DNA of 16,284 nt from Bacillota bacterium (GTDB lineage Bacteria > Bacillota > Clostridia > Tissierellales > Sedimentibacteraceae): assembly GCA_023453025.1 (NCBI GenBank), contig JAEXUD010000033.1:1-16284 (forward strand), read 5' to 3'. Position numbers and translations under genes: made by a program. The notes below the pieces were generated by a model, which was not told where the DNA came from, searched no databases, and was given only the letters and a program-made list of their open reading frames with translations. Positions 7,687 through 14,708 of this stretch are shown piece by piece (the first letter of the stretch is position 1; the number at the start of each line of letters is the position of its first letter).

Positions 7687-7758
7687 GAGATTCTTCACTT
7701 GCATTTCAGGATGACGGGCTTTTCGGGTTATTCATCCTGTGCAGCAGCGAAGAATCTC
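7687..7758. repeat. 72-bp palindromic dispersed repeat between convergent genes
   Basis: GAGATTCTTC (7687-7696) is the exact complement of GAAGAATCTC (7749-7758). Inside, CAGGATGA pairs with TCATCCTG around a CGGG-rich loop. On the plus strand it is followed by AATTTTATTT. It lies between the typA stop and the stop of the minus-strand dehydrogenase, so it may terminate both. Its complement shares GTCATCCTGAA...TG...GAAGRATCTC with the repeat at 15781, so it is one member of a dispersed family. Confidence 0.75.
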
Positions 7759-7829
7759 AATTTTATTTAGAATAAGAGGATAATTTAATTTTATTTACTT
7801 AAGTCAGATGAAGCTTCTATAATTTATTA

Positions 7830-9341
7830 TTAAATAGTACCGTCCCATGTGGAAACCTTTTTAACTTTTCCTTCTTCCTCATCCCACCAATGAGTTGTTA
7901 CTGCTTTTGATTCTGTGTAGAATCTGTATCCGTCCTTGCCTAAAGCATGAAGGTCGCCGAAGAAGGAATTTTTGTGACCTGTAAACGGGAACACGCCTGT
8001 TGGAACAGGTATGCCGACATTCACTCCCACCATTCCTCCGTGAGTGCGTTTTGTAAACTCTCTTGCATAATATCCGTTTTGAGTAAATATTGAAGAGCCG
8101 TTGGCAAATTCATTATTATTCATTACTTCCAGGCCTTCTTCAAATGAATTGACTCTCTTGATGCAAAGCACCGGCCCGAATATTTCTTCATTTCCCACAG
8201 ACATTTCCGGCTTTACATTATCAAATATGGTTGGGCCTACATAGAAGCCCTTTTCATATCCTTCAACCTTGACGCCTCTTCCGTCCAGTATTAAATCAGC
8301 ACCTTCATCAATACCTTTTTGAATCCAGTTCAATATTGATTGCTTATGAGCTTCATTAATAACAGGCCCAAGATTTGATGACTTTTCATAGGCAGGGCCT
8401 ATTTTAAGATTTTTTGCCTGCTCGGCTAATTCTTTGATTAGTTTATCTGCAATACTGTCCATTACAACTATTACGGGAAGAGCCATGCAACGTTCCCCGG
8501 CACAGCCGTATGCACTGTTCATTATACTTGCGGCCGTTCTCTCAACCGGAACATCGTCCATAATCAATGCATGATTTTTAGCTTGGCAAAGCGCTTGCAC
8601 CCTTTTGCCTGCAGCGGCGGCTTTTGAATAAACGCTTAAGCCCACAGGAGTTGAGCCGACAAAGCTTATGCCTTTGACATCCTTATGAGTCAAGAATATC
8701 TCAGCCTCATTTCTTGAACAAGTAACAACATTCAATACTCCGTCCGGCAACCCTGCATATTTATAGATTTGAGCAAAACGCAAAGCTGACTGAGGGTCAA
8801 AGGTCGCTGCTTTGATTATCATTGTGTTTCCCGTAGCCAAACAAATAGGAACCATCCATCCGAAAGGTATCATCGCAGGGAAATTAAACGGTGCTATACC
8901 TGCAAAAACTCCTATGGATTCCCTGTACAATACACAGTCATGACCCGCTGAAACGTTCATCAGGCTTTCACCCATCATCAATGACGGAGCTGCGATTGCT
9001 TGTTCCGTTCCTTCCCTTGCCTTTAATACATCACCCTTTGCTTCTTCCCAGACCTTGCCGTTTTCGAGTGCCACCAGGTGTGTTAATTCATCCATATTTT
9101 CATTGATGATATTCCTGACGTTATATAGTATTTCCACTCTTTTTGATACAGGTGTATTTGTCCATGCAGGATAAGCTTTTTTTGCGCTTTTAATTGCGAG
9201 CTCCACCTCATCAGTCGTACACAACGGCACTTTTGCAATAATTTCTCCTGTGCTTGGGTTAAAAGCGTCACTGTAACTGTCTGTTCTTGATTCTACAAAT
9301 TCTCCGTTTATAAATGGTTTTAATATTTTTATTTCACTCAT
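7830..9341 (-). CDS. mmsA: CoA-acylating methylmalonate-semialdehyde dehydrogenase family protein
   Basis: A 503-residue aldehyde dehydrogenase of the MMSDH/IolA branch. Known members oxidise (methyl)malonate semialdehyde with NAD and CoA to propionyl-CoA or acetyl-CoA plus CO2. The start ATG (9339-9341) has AGGAGG seven bases upstream. Signatures are the Rossmann segment SFVGSTPVG, AKNHALIMDD in place of the usual ALDH general-base Glu motif, and the catalytic C285 in GCAGERCMA. The MMSDH-like end (FPFTGHKNSFFGDLHALGKDG) is intact. Where IolA proteins have a GGAKNH-like stretch, this has CQAKNH. It is the second gene of an operon, 22 bases after the iron alcohol dehydrogenase, under a sigma-54 promoter. 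The true substrate may be malonate semialdehyde, methylmalonate semialdehyde or another short semialdehyde; the symbol is by family. Confidence 0.85.
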   Translation of the reverse strand: MSEIKILKPFINGEFVESRTDSYSDAFNPSTGEIIAKVPLCTTDEVELAIKSAKKAYPAWTNTPVSKRVEILYNVRNIINENMDELTHLVALENGKVWEEAKGDVLKAREGTEQAIAAPSLMMGESLMNVSAGHDCVLYRESIGVFAGIAPFNFPAMIPFGWMVPICLATGNTMIIKAATFDPQSALRFAQIYKYAGLPDGVLNVVTCSRNEAEIFLTHKDVKGISFVGSTPVGLSVYSKAAAAGKRVQALCQAKNHALIMDDVPVERTAASIMNSAYGCAGERCMALPVIVVMDSIADKLIKELAEQAKNLKIGPAYEKSSNLGPVINEAHKQSILNWIQKGIDEGADLILDGRGVKVEGYEKGFYVGPTIFDNVKPEMSVGNEEIFGPVLCIKRVNSFEEGLEVMNNNEFANGSSIFTQNGYYAREFTKRTHGGMVGVNVGIPVPTGVFPFTGHKNSFFGDLHALGKDGYRFYTESKAVTTHWWDEEEGKVKKVSTWDGTI

Positions 9342-9363
9342 TCTGTTTCCTCCTGAAATTTTA

Positions 9364-10521
9364 TTAATAAGCATTTTTATAAATTTGCATTATTTGTTCA
9401 AAGGTTGCTTTTCTTGGTGCATTTGCAGGACTTCCGCTTGCGATAGCATCTCTGGACATCTTGGGTATTGCTTCAAAGAACTGCTCCTTATCTATTCCTA
9501 AGTCCGCAATAGTTGGAATTTCAAGATCATCATTTAGCTGAGCAATTGCCTGGACTGCTTTTTTTGCTGCCTCCATGGTTGTCAAGCTTTGTATATTTTC
9601 TCCCATTGTTTCGGCTATCTTTGCAAATTTCTCAGGGGCTCCCATCAAGGCGAATTTCATGCATTCCGGCAATAATACTGCATTGGAAATACCGTGTGCC
9701 ACATGGAAGAGAGCTCCGATCGGGCGGCTCATTCCGTGAACAATGGTTACCGAGGCATTGCTGAAGGCTATTCCTGCTTCCATTGATGCCAGCATCATCT
9801 GGCTTCTTGCCTCTAAGTCATCACCGTTAGCCCATGCTCTTCTGATGTATTTTGATATTCTGGATATAGCAGATAAAGACATAACCTCAGTATATGGGTT
9901 GCTTTTTTTAGAAATATATGACTCTACTGCATGAGTGAATGCATCAATACCTGTGGCTGCTGTTATTTTAGGCGGAACGCTCATTGTAAACAGAGGGTCA
10001 TTCACAGCCAGTGCCGGGACTATATATGGGCTGCCGATTAACAATTTTGCATCATTTTGAGTATCGCATATTATGGTAAATTGAGTGACCTCAGAACCTG
10101 TGCCTGCGGTTGTGGCTATGGCTACAACAGGCGGCAGGGGATTCTTCACTTTGCCCAGTCCCATGTAATCCGTAATACTTCCGGGGTTATTAGCCATTAC
10201 TCCTATAGCCTTGGCAGTATCAATGGGACTGCCGCCGCCGATACCGATTAAAAAATCACAATCGCTGTTTCTGTAAATATCAAGTCCTTCATAAACCATT
10301 TTATCAGTGGGTTCTCCATTTACTTCAAGATATGTTTCGTTTGGAATATCTTGTTTCAATAGAATATTTTGTAACTTTTCTACATATCCAGAATCTGACA
10401 TACACTTATCGCTGACAATCAAGGCCTTTTTACCCAAAGCTTTAACCTTTTCACCTAATAATTCAATGCTGCCCGCATCACAGAGCACTGTTGGCGGCAC
10501 TAAAATTTGATAAGTACTCAT
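9364..10521 (-). CDS. Iron-containing (group III) alcohol dehydrogenase
   Basis: A 385-residue NAD(P)-dependent dehydrogenase of the Fe-ADH family, which interconverts short alcohols or hydroxy acids with aldehydes. The ATG at 10519-10521 is preceded by AAGGAGG. The nucleotide-binding motif GIGGGSPIDTAKAIG and the four metal ligands are visible: D193 and H197 (GIDAFTHAVESY), H262 (VHGMSRPIG) and H276 (HVAHG). The length is normal. It is first in the operon with the MMSDH-type dehydrogenase. The pair could oxidise a hydroxy acid such as 3-hydroxypropionate or 3-hydroxyisobutyrate to a semialdehyde and then to acyl-CoA, or run in reverse as an electron sink; this is inference. Expression is expected to need sigma-54 and the divergent activator at 10840. 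Confidence 0.9.
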   Translation of the reverse strand: MSTYQILVPPTVLCDAGSIELLGEKVKALGKKALIVSDKCMSDSGYVEKLQNILLKQDIPNETYLEVNGEPTDKMVYEGLDIYRNSDCDFLIGIGGGSPIDTAKAIGVMANNPGSITDYMGLGKVKNPLPPVVAIATTAGTGSEVTQFTIICDTQNDAKLLIGSPYIVPALAVNDPLFTMSVPPKITAATGIDAFTHAVESYISKKSNPYTEVMSLSAISRISKYIRRAWANGDDLEARSQMMLASMEAGIAFSNASVTIVHGMSRPIGALFHVAHGISNAVLLPECMKFALMGAPEKFAKIAETMGENIQSLTTMEAAKKAVQAIAQLNDDLEIPTIADLGIDKEQFFEAIPKMSRDAIASGSPANAPRKATFEQIMQIYKNAY

Positions 10522-10570
10522 GTTTTTCCTCCTTATTTTTTTAAAAACTGAGTGTTCCCATTTATAATGT

Positions 10571-10587
10571 AGCAATTAGCATGCCAA
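10571..10587 (-). promoter_or_regulatory. Sigma-54 (-24/-12) promoter of the alcohol/aldehyde dehydrogenase operon
   Basis: On the minus strand the sequence reads TTGGCATGCTAATTGCT, matching TTGGCAC-N5-TTGCW, with GG and GC separated by exactly ten bases. The transcript would start near 10560, about 39 bases before the alcohol dehydrogenase ATG. The neighbouring sigma-54 activator gene supports it. Confidence 0.85.
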
Positions 10588-10624
10588 TTCAATATGTTGA
10601 AATTCTAGGTCTTTCAGCAATGGA

Positions 10625-10731
10625 GTGTTATGATTTTATACACCGGACATAAAAAGTTTAATTAAATTGTTGCTTATTACAAATAAAATCAAAAAGTGTA
10701 TATTTTTATAACACTGTATATTTTAATAACA
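10625..10731. promoter_or_regulatory. Upstream activator sites: three related near-palindromes
   Basis: Site 1 (10625-10643) is GTGTTAT-N5-TATACAC. Site 2 (10696-10714) is the same site in reverse, GTGTATA-N5-ATAACAC. Site 3 (10715-10731) repeats the core as TGTATA-N5-ATAACA directly after site 2. Centres lie at about -74, -145 and -163 from the predicted sigma-54 start, the usual range for enhancer-binding proteins. The likely binder is the activator encoded at 10840. Confidence 0.65.
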
Positions 10732-10772
10732 TCAGAGTATCCATAAATATCAGGATTGTTAAAAAAAGTTAT

Positions 10773-10800
10773 TTGTAATATCAAGCATTCATGATATAAT
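10773..10800 (+). promoter_or_regulatory. Housekeeping promoter of the first PAS/sigma-54 activator gene
   Basis: TTGTAA (10773-10778), a 16-base spacer and TATAAT (10795-10800). The transcript would start near 10807. The activator sites at 10696-10731 lie 40-75 bases upstream, so autoregulation is possible. Confidence 0.6.
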
Positions 10801-10839
10801 TAAATAATAGAAAACGTATTCTTAGGAGGGTTGGAATTG

Positions 10840-12192
10840 ATGACTCTAAATGAAATTGAGTGCAAAGCTTTAAAAATCTTTTTTGATGATACTTCTGAAT
10901 GCCTTGTCATGATAGATCGAAACGGTCATATTATTAAAATCAACAAAGCATATGCCGACTTCTTGGGAATCGATAAAGAATATCCTATCGGAAGGCATGT
11001 TACTGAAATAATAGAGAATACAAGATTACATATTGTTATTGAAACAGGGATAGCCGAAACCGGCCAGATTCAATGGATAAATGGTCATGATGCAATTACC
11101 TCAAGAATTCCGATAATGAATGACGGAAAGATTATCGGAGCAGTTGGAAGGATAATTTTTAAAAATTCAAGTGAGGTTAACATACTTTATAAAAAAATAG
11201 AAGAAGCTAATAAGCAATTGGACAGTTATAAAGAGTATTTAATAAAAAAACAGGGCAACTATTTAGCCATTGATAATATTATCGGCAACAATACAGTAAT
11301 TAATGAATTGAAGGAAACGGTCAGAAGAGTGGCAAACTCTGATTCGACCGTACTGATTACAGGAGAAAGCGGTACGGGTAAAGAGGTGTTTGCTAATGCA
11401 ATTCATGAAACCGGCAGCAGAAAAAATAACAGGTTTGTTAAGATAAACTGTGCAGCTATACCTGAAAATATTTTGGAGTCAGAGCTTTTTGGCTATGAGG
11501 ACGGAGCCTTTACAGGTGCCAAAAAAGGAGGAAAGGCAGGCAAGTTTGAATTGGCAGATGAAGGAACCATATTTCTTGATGAAATAGGTGATATGGGTAT
11601 GGATATGCAGTCAAAGATGCTTCGAGTATTGCAGGACAAGGTGGTAGACAGGGTAGGCGGCAATTCTCCCAGGAAAATTAATACAAGGATTATTGCGGCT
11701 ACAAATCAAAATCTCATAGAAAAAATAAATAAAGGGGAATTCAGGGAGGATTTGTATTACCGTCTTAATGTCATACCGATTGAGCTGCCCGCCCTTCGTG
11801 ACAGATTAGATGACATATCGGCATTATGTGATTTTTTTATTAAGAAATATAACAATAAATTCGGTATTTATATTGAAAAAATATCTGACGAAGCAATGCG
11901 GTATCTGACTAATTACTCGTGGCCGGGAAATATACGGGAATTAGAAAACACTATTGAACGAGCATACAATTTTGTAAATGGAAATATTATTGAAAAGGAA
12001 CAGCTTCCTGAGAAAATTTTAAGCGATAAAAAAAGCATTGTTCATGGAAGCTTAAATTCAAGATTAAGTAATTATGAAAAGACGATAATACTTGAGACAC
12101 TGAAAATATGCCAGGGCAACAAGAGCAAGGCTGCAAAAATACTTGGTATAAACAGGGCAAGTCTGTATCAAAAGCTTAAAAAGCATAGTTGA
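10840..12192 (+). CDS. PAS-domain sigma-54-dependent transcriptional activator
   Basis: A 450-residue bacterial enhancer-binding protein. The ATG at 10840 lies ten bases after AGGAGGG; TTG codons at 10831 and 10837 are less likely. Residues 10-115 form a PAS sensor (CLVMIDRNGHIIKINKAY), followed by a charged, coiled-coil-like linker. The central AAA+ domain has Walker A GESGTGKE (175-182), the sigma-54 contact loop GAFTGA (222-227) and Walker B FLDEIGDM. The C-terminal Fis-type helix-turn-helix lies in NKSKAAKILGINRASLYQKL. It is divergent from the dehydrogenase operon and separated from it by the -24/-12 promoter and three palindromic sites, so it very probably activates that operon. The PAS domain, rather than a phosphorylation receiver, suggests it senses a small metabolite directly; which one is unknown. 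Confidence 0.92.
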   Translation: MTLNEIECKALKIFFDDTSECLVMIDRNGHIIKINKAYADFLGIDKEYPIGRHVTEIIENTRLHIVIETGIAETGQIQWINGHDAITSRIPIMNDGKIIGAVGRIIFKNSSEVNILYKKIEEANKQLDSYKEYLIKKQGNYLAIDNIIGNNTVINELKETVRRVANSDSTVLITGESGTGKEVFANAIHETGSRKNNRFVKINCAAIPENILESELFGYEDGAFTGAKKGGKAGKFELADEGTIFLDEIGDMGMDMQSKMLRVLQDKVVDRVGGNSPRKINTRIIAATNQNLIEKINKGEFREDLYYRLNVIPIELPALRDRLDDISALCDFFIKKYNNKFGIYIEKISDEAMRYLTNYSWPGNIRELENTIERAYNFVNGNIIEKEQLPEKILSDKKSIVHGSLNSRLSNYEKTIILETLKICQGNKSKAAKILGINRASLYQKLKKHS

Positions 12193-12217
12193 GTCATCTA
12201 CTGCCAATGACTCAACT
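12187..12217 (-). terminator. Hairpin between convergent genes, likely luxS terminator
   Basis: AGTTGAGTCAT (12187-12197) and ATGACTCAACT (12207-12217) form a perfect 11-bp stem with a 9-base loop, overlapping the activator stop codon. Read on the minus strand it is followed by ATGCTTTTTAAG, a modest U tract, so it best serves luxS. The plus strand has no T run. Confidence 0.6.
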
Positions 12218-12238
12218 TGACGACAAATGTGAGAAATA

Positions 12239-12718
12239 CTATTCAGGATAGTTTAAATTTTCTTCCTTTAAATTTTTCAGTATCTCATCGTAGAATTTAC
12301 ATGCTTCATACTTTGCCATAGGCAGGTTCATATCAAGGTAATTTCCGCAGGAGCGTGCATCTGCTCCGGGAATTTCGCCCTCATAATCTTTTATGAATTC
12401 GAACATTTCCTTGATTATGCCAACGACATCCTCGGATTTCAAATCTCCTTTGAAAATTACATAGAAGCCGGTCCTGCATCCCATGGGGCCGAAGTACACG
12501 GTTTGACTGTCATACAACGGATGATTTCTTAGAAATGTTGCTCCCAGATGCTCTATGGCATGGAGCTCCGCCGTATTGATTACGGGTTCATTGTTAGGCT
12601 CCTTCATCCTTATGTCAAATGTTGTGACCGATGATGCATCCACGGCATCCTTTCTCGAAACATATATTCCTCTTTTTAATTTAAGATGGTTTACCTGAAA
12701 GCTTTCAATTTTTCTCAT
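12239..12718 (-). CDS. luxS: S-ribosylhomocysteine lyase (autoinducer-2 synthesis)
   Basis: The 159-residue LuxS cleaves S-ribosylhomocysteine to homocysteine and 4,5-dihydroxy-2,3-pentanedione, which becomes autoinducer-2; it also recycles methyl-cycle products. The ATG at 12716-12718 sits behind GAGGAGGTAAGG; a farther in-frame start would bury this site. The metal ligands H53, H57 and C124 (HAIEH and ARSCGNY), the base E56 and the catalytic C81 (MGCRTGF) are all present, so it should be active. It stands alone between the two sigma-54 activator genes, converging on the first. No pfs or other methyl-cycle gene is in the window. Confidence 0.97.
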   Translation of the reverse strand: MRKIESFQVNHLKLKRGIYVSRKDAVDASSVTTFDIRMKEPNNEPVINTAELHAIEHLGATFLRNHPLYDSQTVYFGPMGCRTGFYVIFKGDLKSEDVVGIIKEMFEFIKDYEGEIPGADARSCGNYLDMNLPMAKYEACKFYDEILKNLKEENLNYPE

Positions 12719-12768
12719 CCTTACCTCCTCATATATTATACTGCGCATTTAATCTGATGTCTCAGTTC

Positions 12769-12797
12769 ATTATACTATCACATTTTGCCAAAGTAAA
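12769..12797 (-). promoter_or_regulatory. Probable luxS promoter
   Basis: On the minus strand TTTACT (12797-12792), a 17-base spacer and TATAAT (12774-12769). The transcript would start near 12762, some 44 bases before the luxS ATG. Confidence 0.5.
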
Positions 12798-12809
12798 ATT
12801 ATTTTCTGT

Positions 12810-12905
12810 TTTTAGCCGGAGCGAGCTTTATAATTATTCTTGTCCGAAACCGTGAGGGGTATTTTTCTTATTTTTCGCCCTCGCTCTGTAGCTGTGAATA
12901 GAAAC
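12810..12905 (-). repeat. Half copy of the MITE-like element
   Basis: The complement of this stretch aligns with the left arm of the element at 5502-5595. Shared blocks include CTATTCACAG, GCGAAAAATAAGAAAAATA, CTCACGGTTTCGGACA, GAATAATT and AAAGCTC followed by CGGCTAAAA. The order and spacing are kept with only a few small gaps. The outer end corresponds to the terminal inverted repeat with mismatches. The second arm is absent, so this is a truncated or solo-arm relic. It ends four bases before the -35 box of the next gene. Confidence 0.8.
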
Positions 12906-12908
12906 TTT

Positions 12909-12937
12909 TTAGCATAATTTAAGAAATATGATATAAT
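12909..12937 (+). promoter_or_regulatory. Promoter of the RocR-like activator gene
   Basis: TTAGCA (12909-12914), a 17-base spacer and TATAAT (12932-12937). The repeat relic ends immediately upstream. The transcript would start near 12944, about 57 bases before the ATG. Confidence 0.55.
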
Positions 12938-13000
12938 ATAGCTGGGAAAGTCAAATAATTTGTGATATGATAATAATAAATTTCCTGTTTGGAGGAAGTT

Positions 13001-14392
13001 ATGAAAGCAAAAGAATATTTATATATGATGCAAAAAATTTTGCATCATATAGATGAAGGCGTACATGTTTTGGATAAAAATGGTAACACCATAATATATA
13101 ATGATGCAATGTCCAAGCTTGAGAAGATGGAAACCAAGGAAGTAATAAAAAAACCATTCGGTGAAGTTTTCAAAAACATGGACATAGGGAACAGCACACT
13201 TCTCAAGGCTCTTAATTCCCGTGTGACAACGTCAAATCTGAAGCAGACATATCTGAACAAGGACGGAAGAGAGATAACAACCATCAATACGACGTTTCCT
13301 GTTGTCATAAATGATGAAGTTATTGCGGTCATTGAGGTCGCTAAAAACATAACCAAAATGACTGAAATGTCACATACAATCCTGAAGCTTCAAAATGAAA
13401 TCGGAAAACCTGAATCGGCAAAGACTAAAAAAATCAAGAAATATAATTTTAATAATATAATCGGAGCCAGCAGAAATTTTGTCGATGTTATTAAACGCGC
13501 AAAAAAGGCATCAAAAAATTCCGCATCGGTGTTTATTTTTGGTGAAACCGGTACAGGTAAGGAGCTGATAGCCCAAAGTATTCATTATGAAAGCCTGAGA
13601 AAGGATAATCCATTTATTGCACAAAATTGCGCGGCACTTCCTGAATCTCTTCTTGAAGGGCTCTTGTTCGGAACATCAAGAGGAGGATTTACCGGAGCTG
13701 TTGACAGAGCAGGACTGTTTGAGCAAGCAAACGGAGGAACTATTTTATTGGATGAAATCAACTCAATGCCTTATGAGCTGCAGGCAAAGCTTCTTCGGGT
13801 ACTGCAGGAAAACTATATCAGGAGAGTTGGAGGAACCGATGATATTCCAATAGATGTAAGAATAATCACCACCAGCAATGAACCACCGGAGGCCATTCTG
13901 AAAAACGGTAAAATAAGAAAGGATTTGTTTTATAGATTAAATGTAATCCAATTAAACGTACCCCCTCTTCGTGAAAGAAAAGATGATATTATGATGCTTG
14001 CCAATATGTTCATACATAAATATAATGAAAGATTGCATAAAGAGGTTCTGTCGATTTCTAAAGAAGCCCAGGACAGCCTGTTAAGATATGATTTCCCGGG
14101 CAACGTAAGAGAGCTTGAAAATATTATTATGGCAGCAATAAGCATGGCTGACGACAATGAAAGAATACTGAATATTAATCACTTAACTACACTTAACAAC
14201 TACGGCGATAATGACATTAAAACTCCTGAAATGGGCGATAACAGCATTGACGAATATTTGGAAAAACTGGAGAAGCATATAATTGAAAAAGCATTAACAG
14301 AATATGATTATAATATAACCAGGACTGCTAAAGCATTGAAAATTAAGCGGCAAACGTTGCAGCATAAAATCAAAAAATATAATATAAAATAA
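13001..14392 (+). CDS. RocR-like PAS/sigma-54 activator, probable regulator of ornithine degradation
   Basis: A 463-residue enhancer-binding protein. The ATG at 13001 follows GGAGG by five bases; an in-frame TTG at 12989 overlaps that site. The N-terminal PAS domain (about residues 10-120, with GVHVLDKNGNTIIYNDAM) is followed by the AAA+ domain, with Walker A GETGTGKE (181-188) and Walker B LLDEINSM. The C-terminal Fis helix-turn-helix (ITRTAKALKIKRQTLQHKI) resembles that of Bacillus RocR, the activator of arginine/ornithine catabolism. The sigma-54 contact loop reads GGFTGA (228-233) instead of GAFTGA; the key F and T are kept. It stands directly upstream of ord-ortA-ortB with its -24/-12 promoter, so it probably activates them in response to ornithine or a related metabolite. 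Closed by the strong hairpin at 14413. Confidence 0.9.
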   Translation: MKAKEYLYMMQKILHHIDEGVHVLDKNGNTIIYNDAMSKLEKMETKEVIKKPFGEVFKNMDIGNSTLLKALNSRVTTSNLKQTYLNKDGREITTINTTFPVVINDEVIAVIEVAKNITKMTEMSHTILKLQNEIGKPESAKTKKIKKYNFNNIIGASRNFVDVIKRAKKASKNSASVFIFGETGTGKELIAQSIHYESLRKDNPFIAQNCAALPESLLEGLLFGTSRGGFTGAVDRAGLFEQANGGTILLDEINSMPYELQAKLLRVLQENYIRRVGGTDDIPIDVRIITTSNEPPEAILKNGKIRKDLFYRLNVIQLNVPPLRERKDDIMMLANMFIHKYNERLHKEVLSISKEAQDSLLRYDFPGNVRELENIIMAAISMADDNERILNINHLTTLNNYGDNDIKTPEMGDNSIDEYLEKLEKHIIEKALTEYDYNITRTAKALKIKRQTLQHKIKKYNIK

Positions 14393-14412
14393 TGATCTGT
14401 AGTATTTTATGA

Positions 14413-14475
14413 AAAAATAGCAAAGATATTTGCAGTTACTGCAAATATCTTTGCTATTTTTGTGTTTTTTTATTT
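14413..14475 (+). terminator. Very strong terminator of the RocR-like gene
   Basis: A perfect 23-bp stem (14413-14435 with 14439-14461) with a TTA loop begins AAAAATAGCAAAG and closes with CTTTGCTATTTTT. It is followed by GTGTTTTTTTATTTTT. It insulates the ord operon from activator transcription; the A-run before it could let it work on the minus strand too. Confidence 0.93.
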
Positions 14476-14547
14476 TTAAATTGGTATTTTTATGTAAAAT
14501 TTTTATGTGTATAATTAAATTATTAAATGATATTATAAATTCATATG

Positions 14548-14569
14548 TTGGAATTTAAACGAATTTCAA
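14548..14569. promoter_or_regulatory. Candidate upstream activator site for the ord promoter
   Basis: TTGGAATT-N6-AATTTCAA is an inverted repeat with one mismatch, centred about 64 bases upstream of the predicted sigma-54 start. A direct repeat of ATTTTTATGT at 14486-14495 and 14499-14508 is another candidate. Neither resembles the sites at 10625-10731. This is AT-rich DNA, so chance is possible. Confidence 0.35.
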
Positions 14570-14596
14570 TAATTTATTATAATGTTAAAAAATGTA

Positions 14597-14612
14597 TGGC
14601 ATGGTTATTGCT
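14597..14612 (+). promoter_or_regulatory. Sigma-54 (-24/-12) promoter of the ord-ortA-ortB operon
   Basis: TGGCATGGTTATTGCT matches TGGCAC-N5-TTGCW, with ten bases between GG (14598-14599) and GC (14610-14611). The transcript would start near 14623, giving a leader of about 86 bases. The RocR-like activator gene lies directly upstream. Confidence 0.87.
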
Positions 14613-14708
14613 TATTATATTTTCAGTTAATGTTAGTTAACACATTAATAGGCGGCATTGCTGCTGATTTAATTAACAATATAATAAAATTATTAGGGAG
14701 GATTTAAA

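Noticed and set aside
14623..14708. Leader of ord considered as a riboswitch
   Set aside because: The AT-rich 86-base leader shows no strong helix or known aptamer motif.
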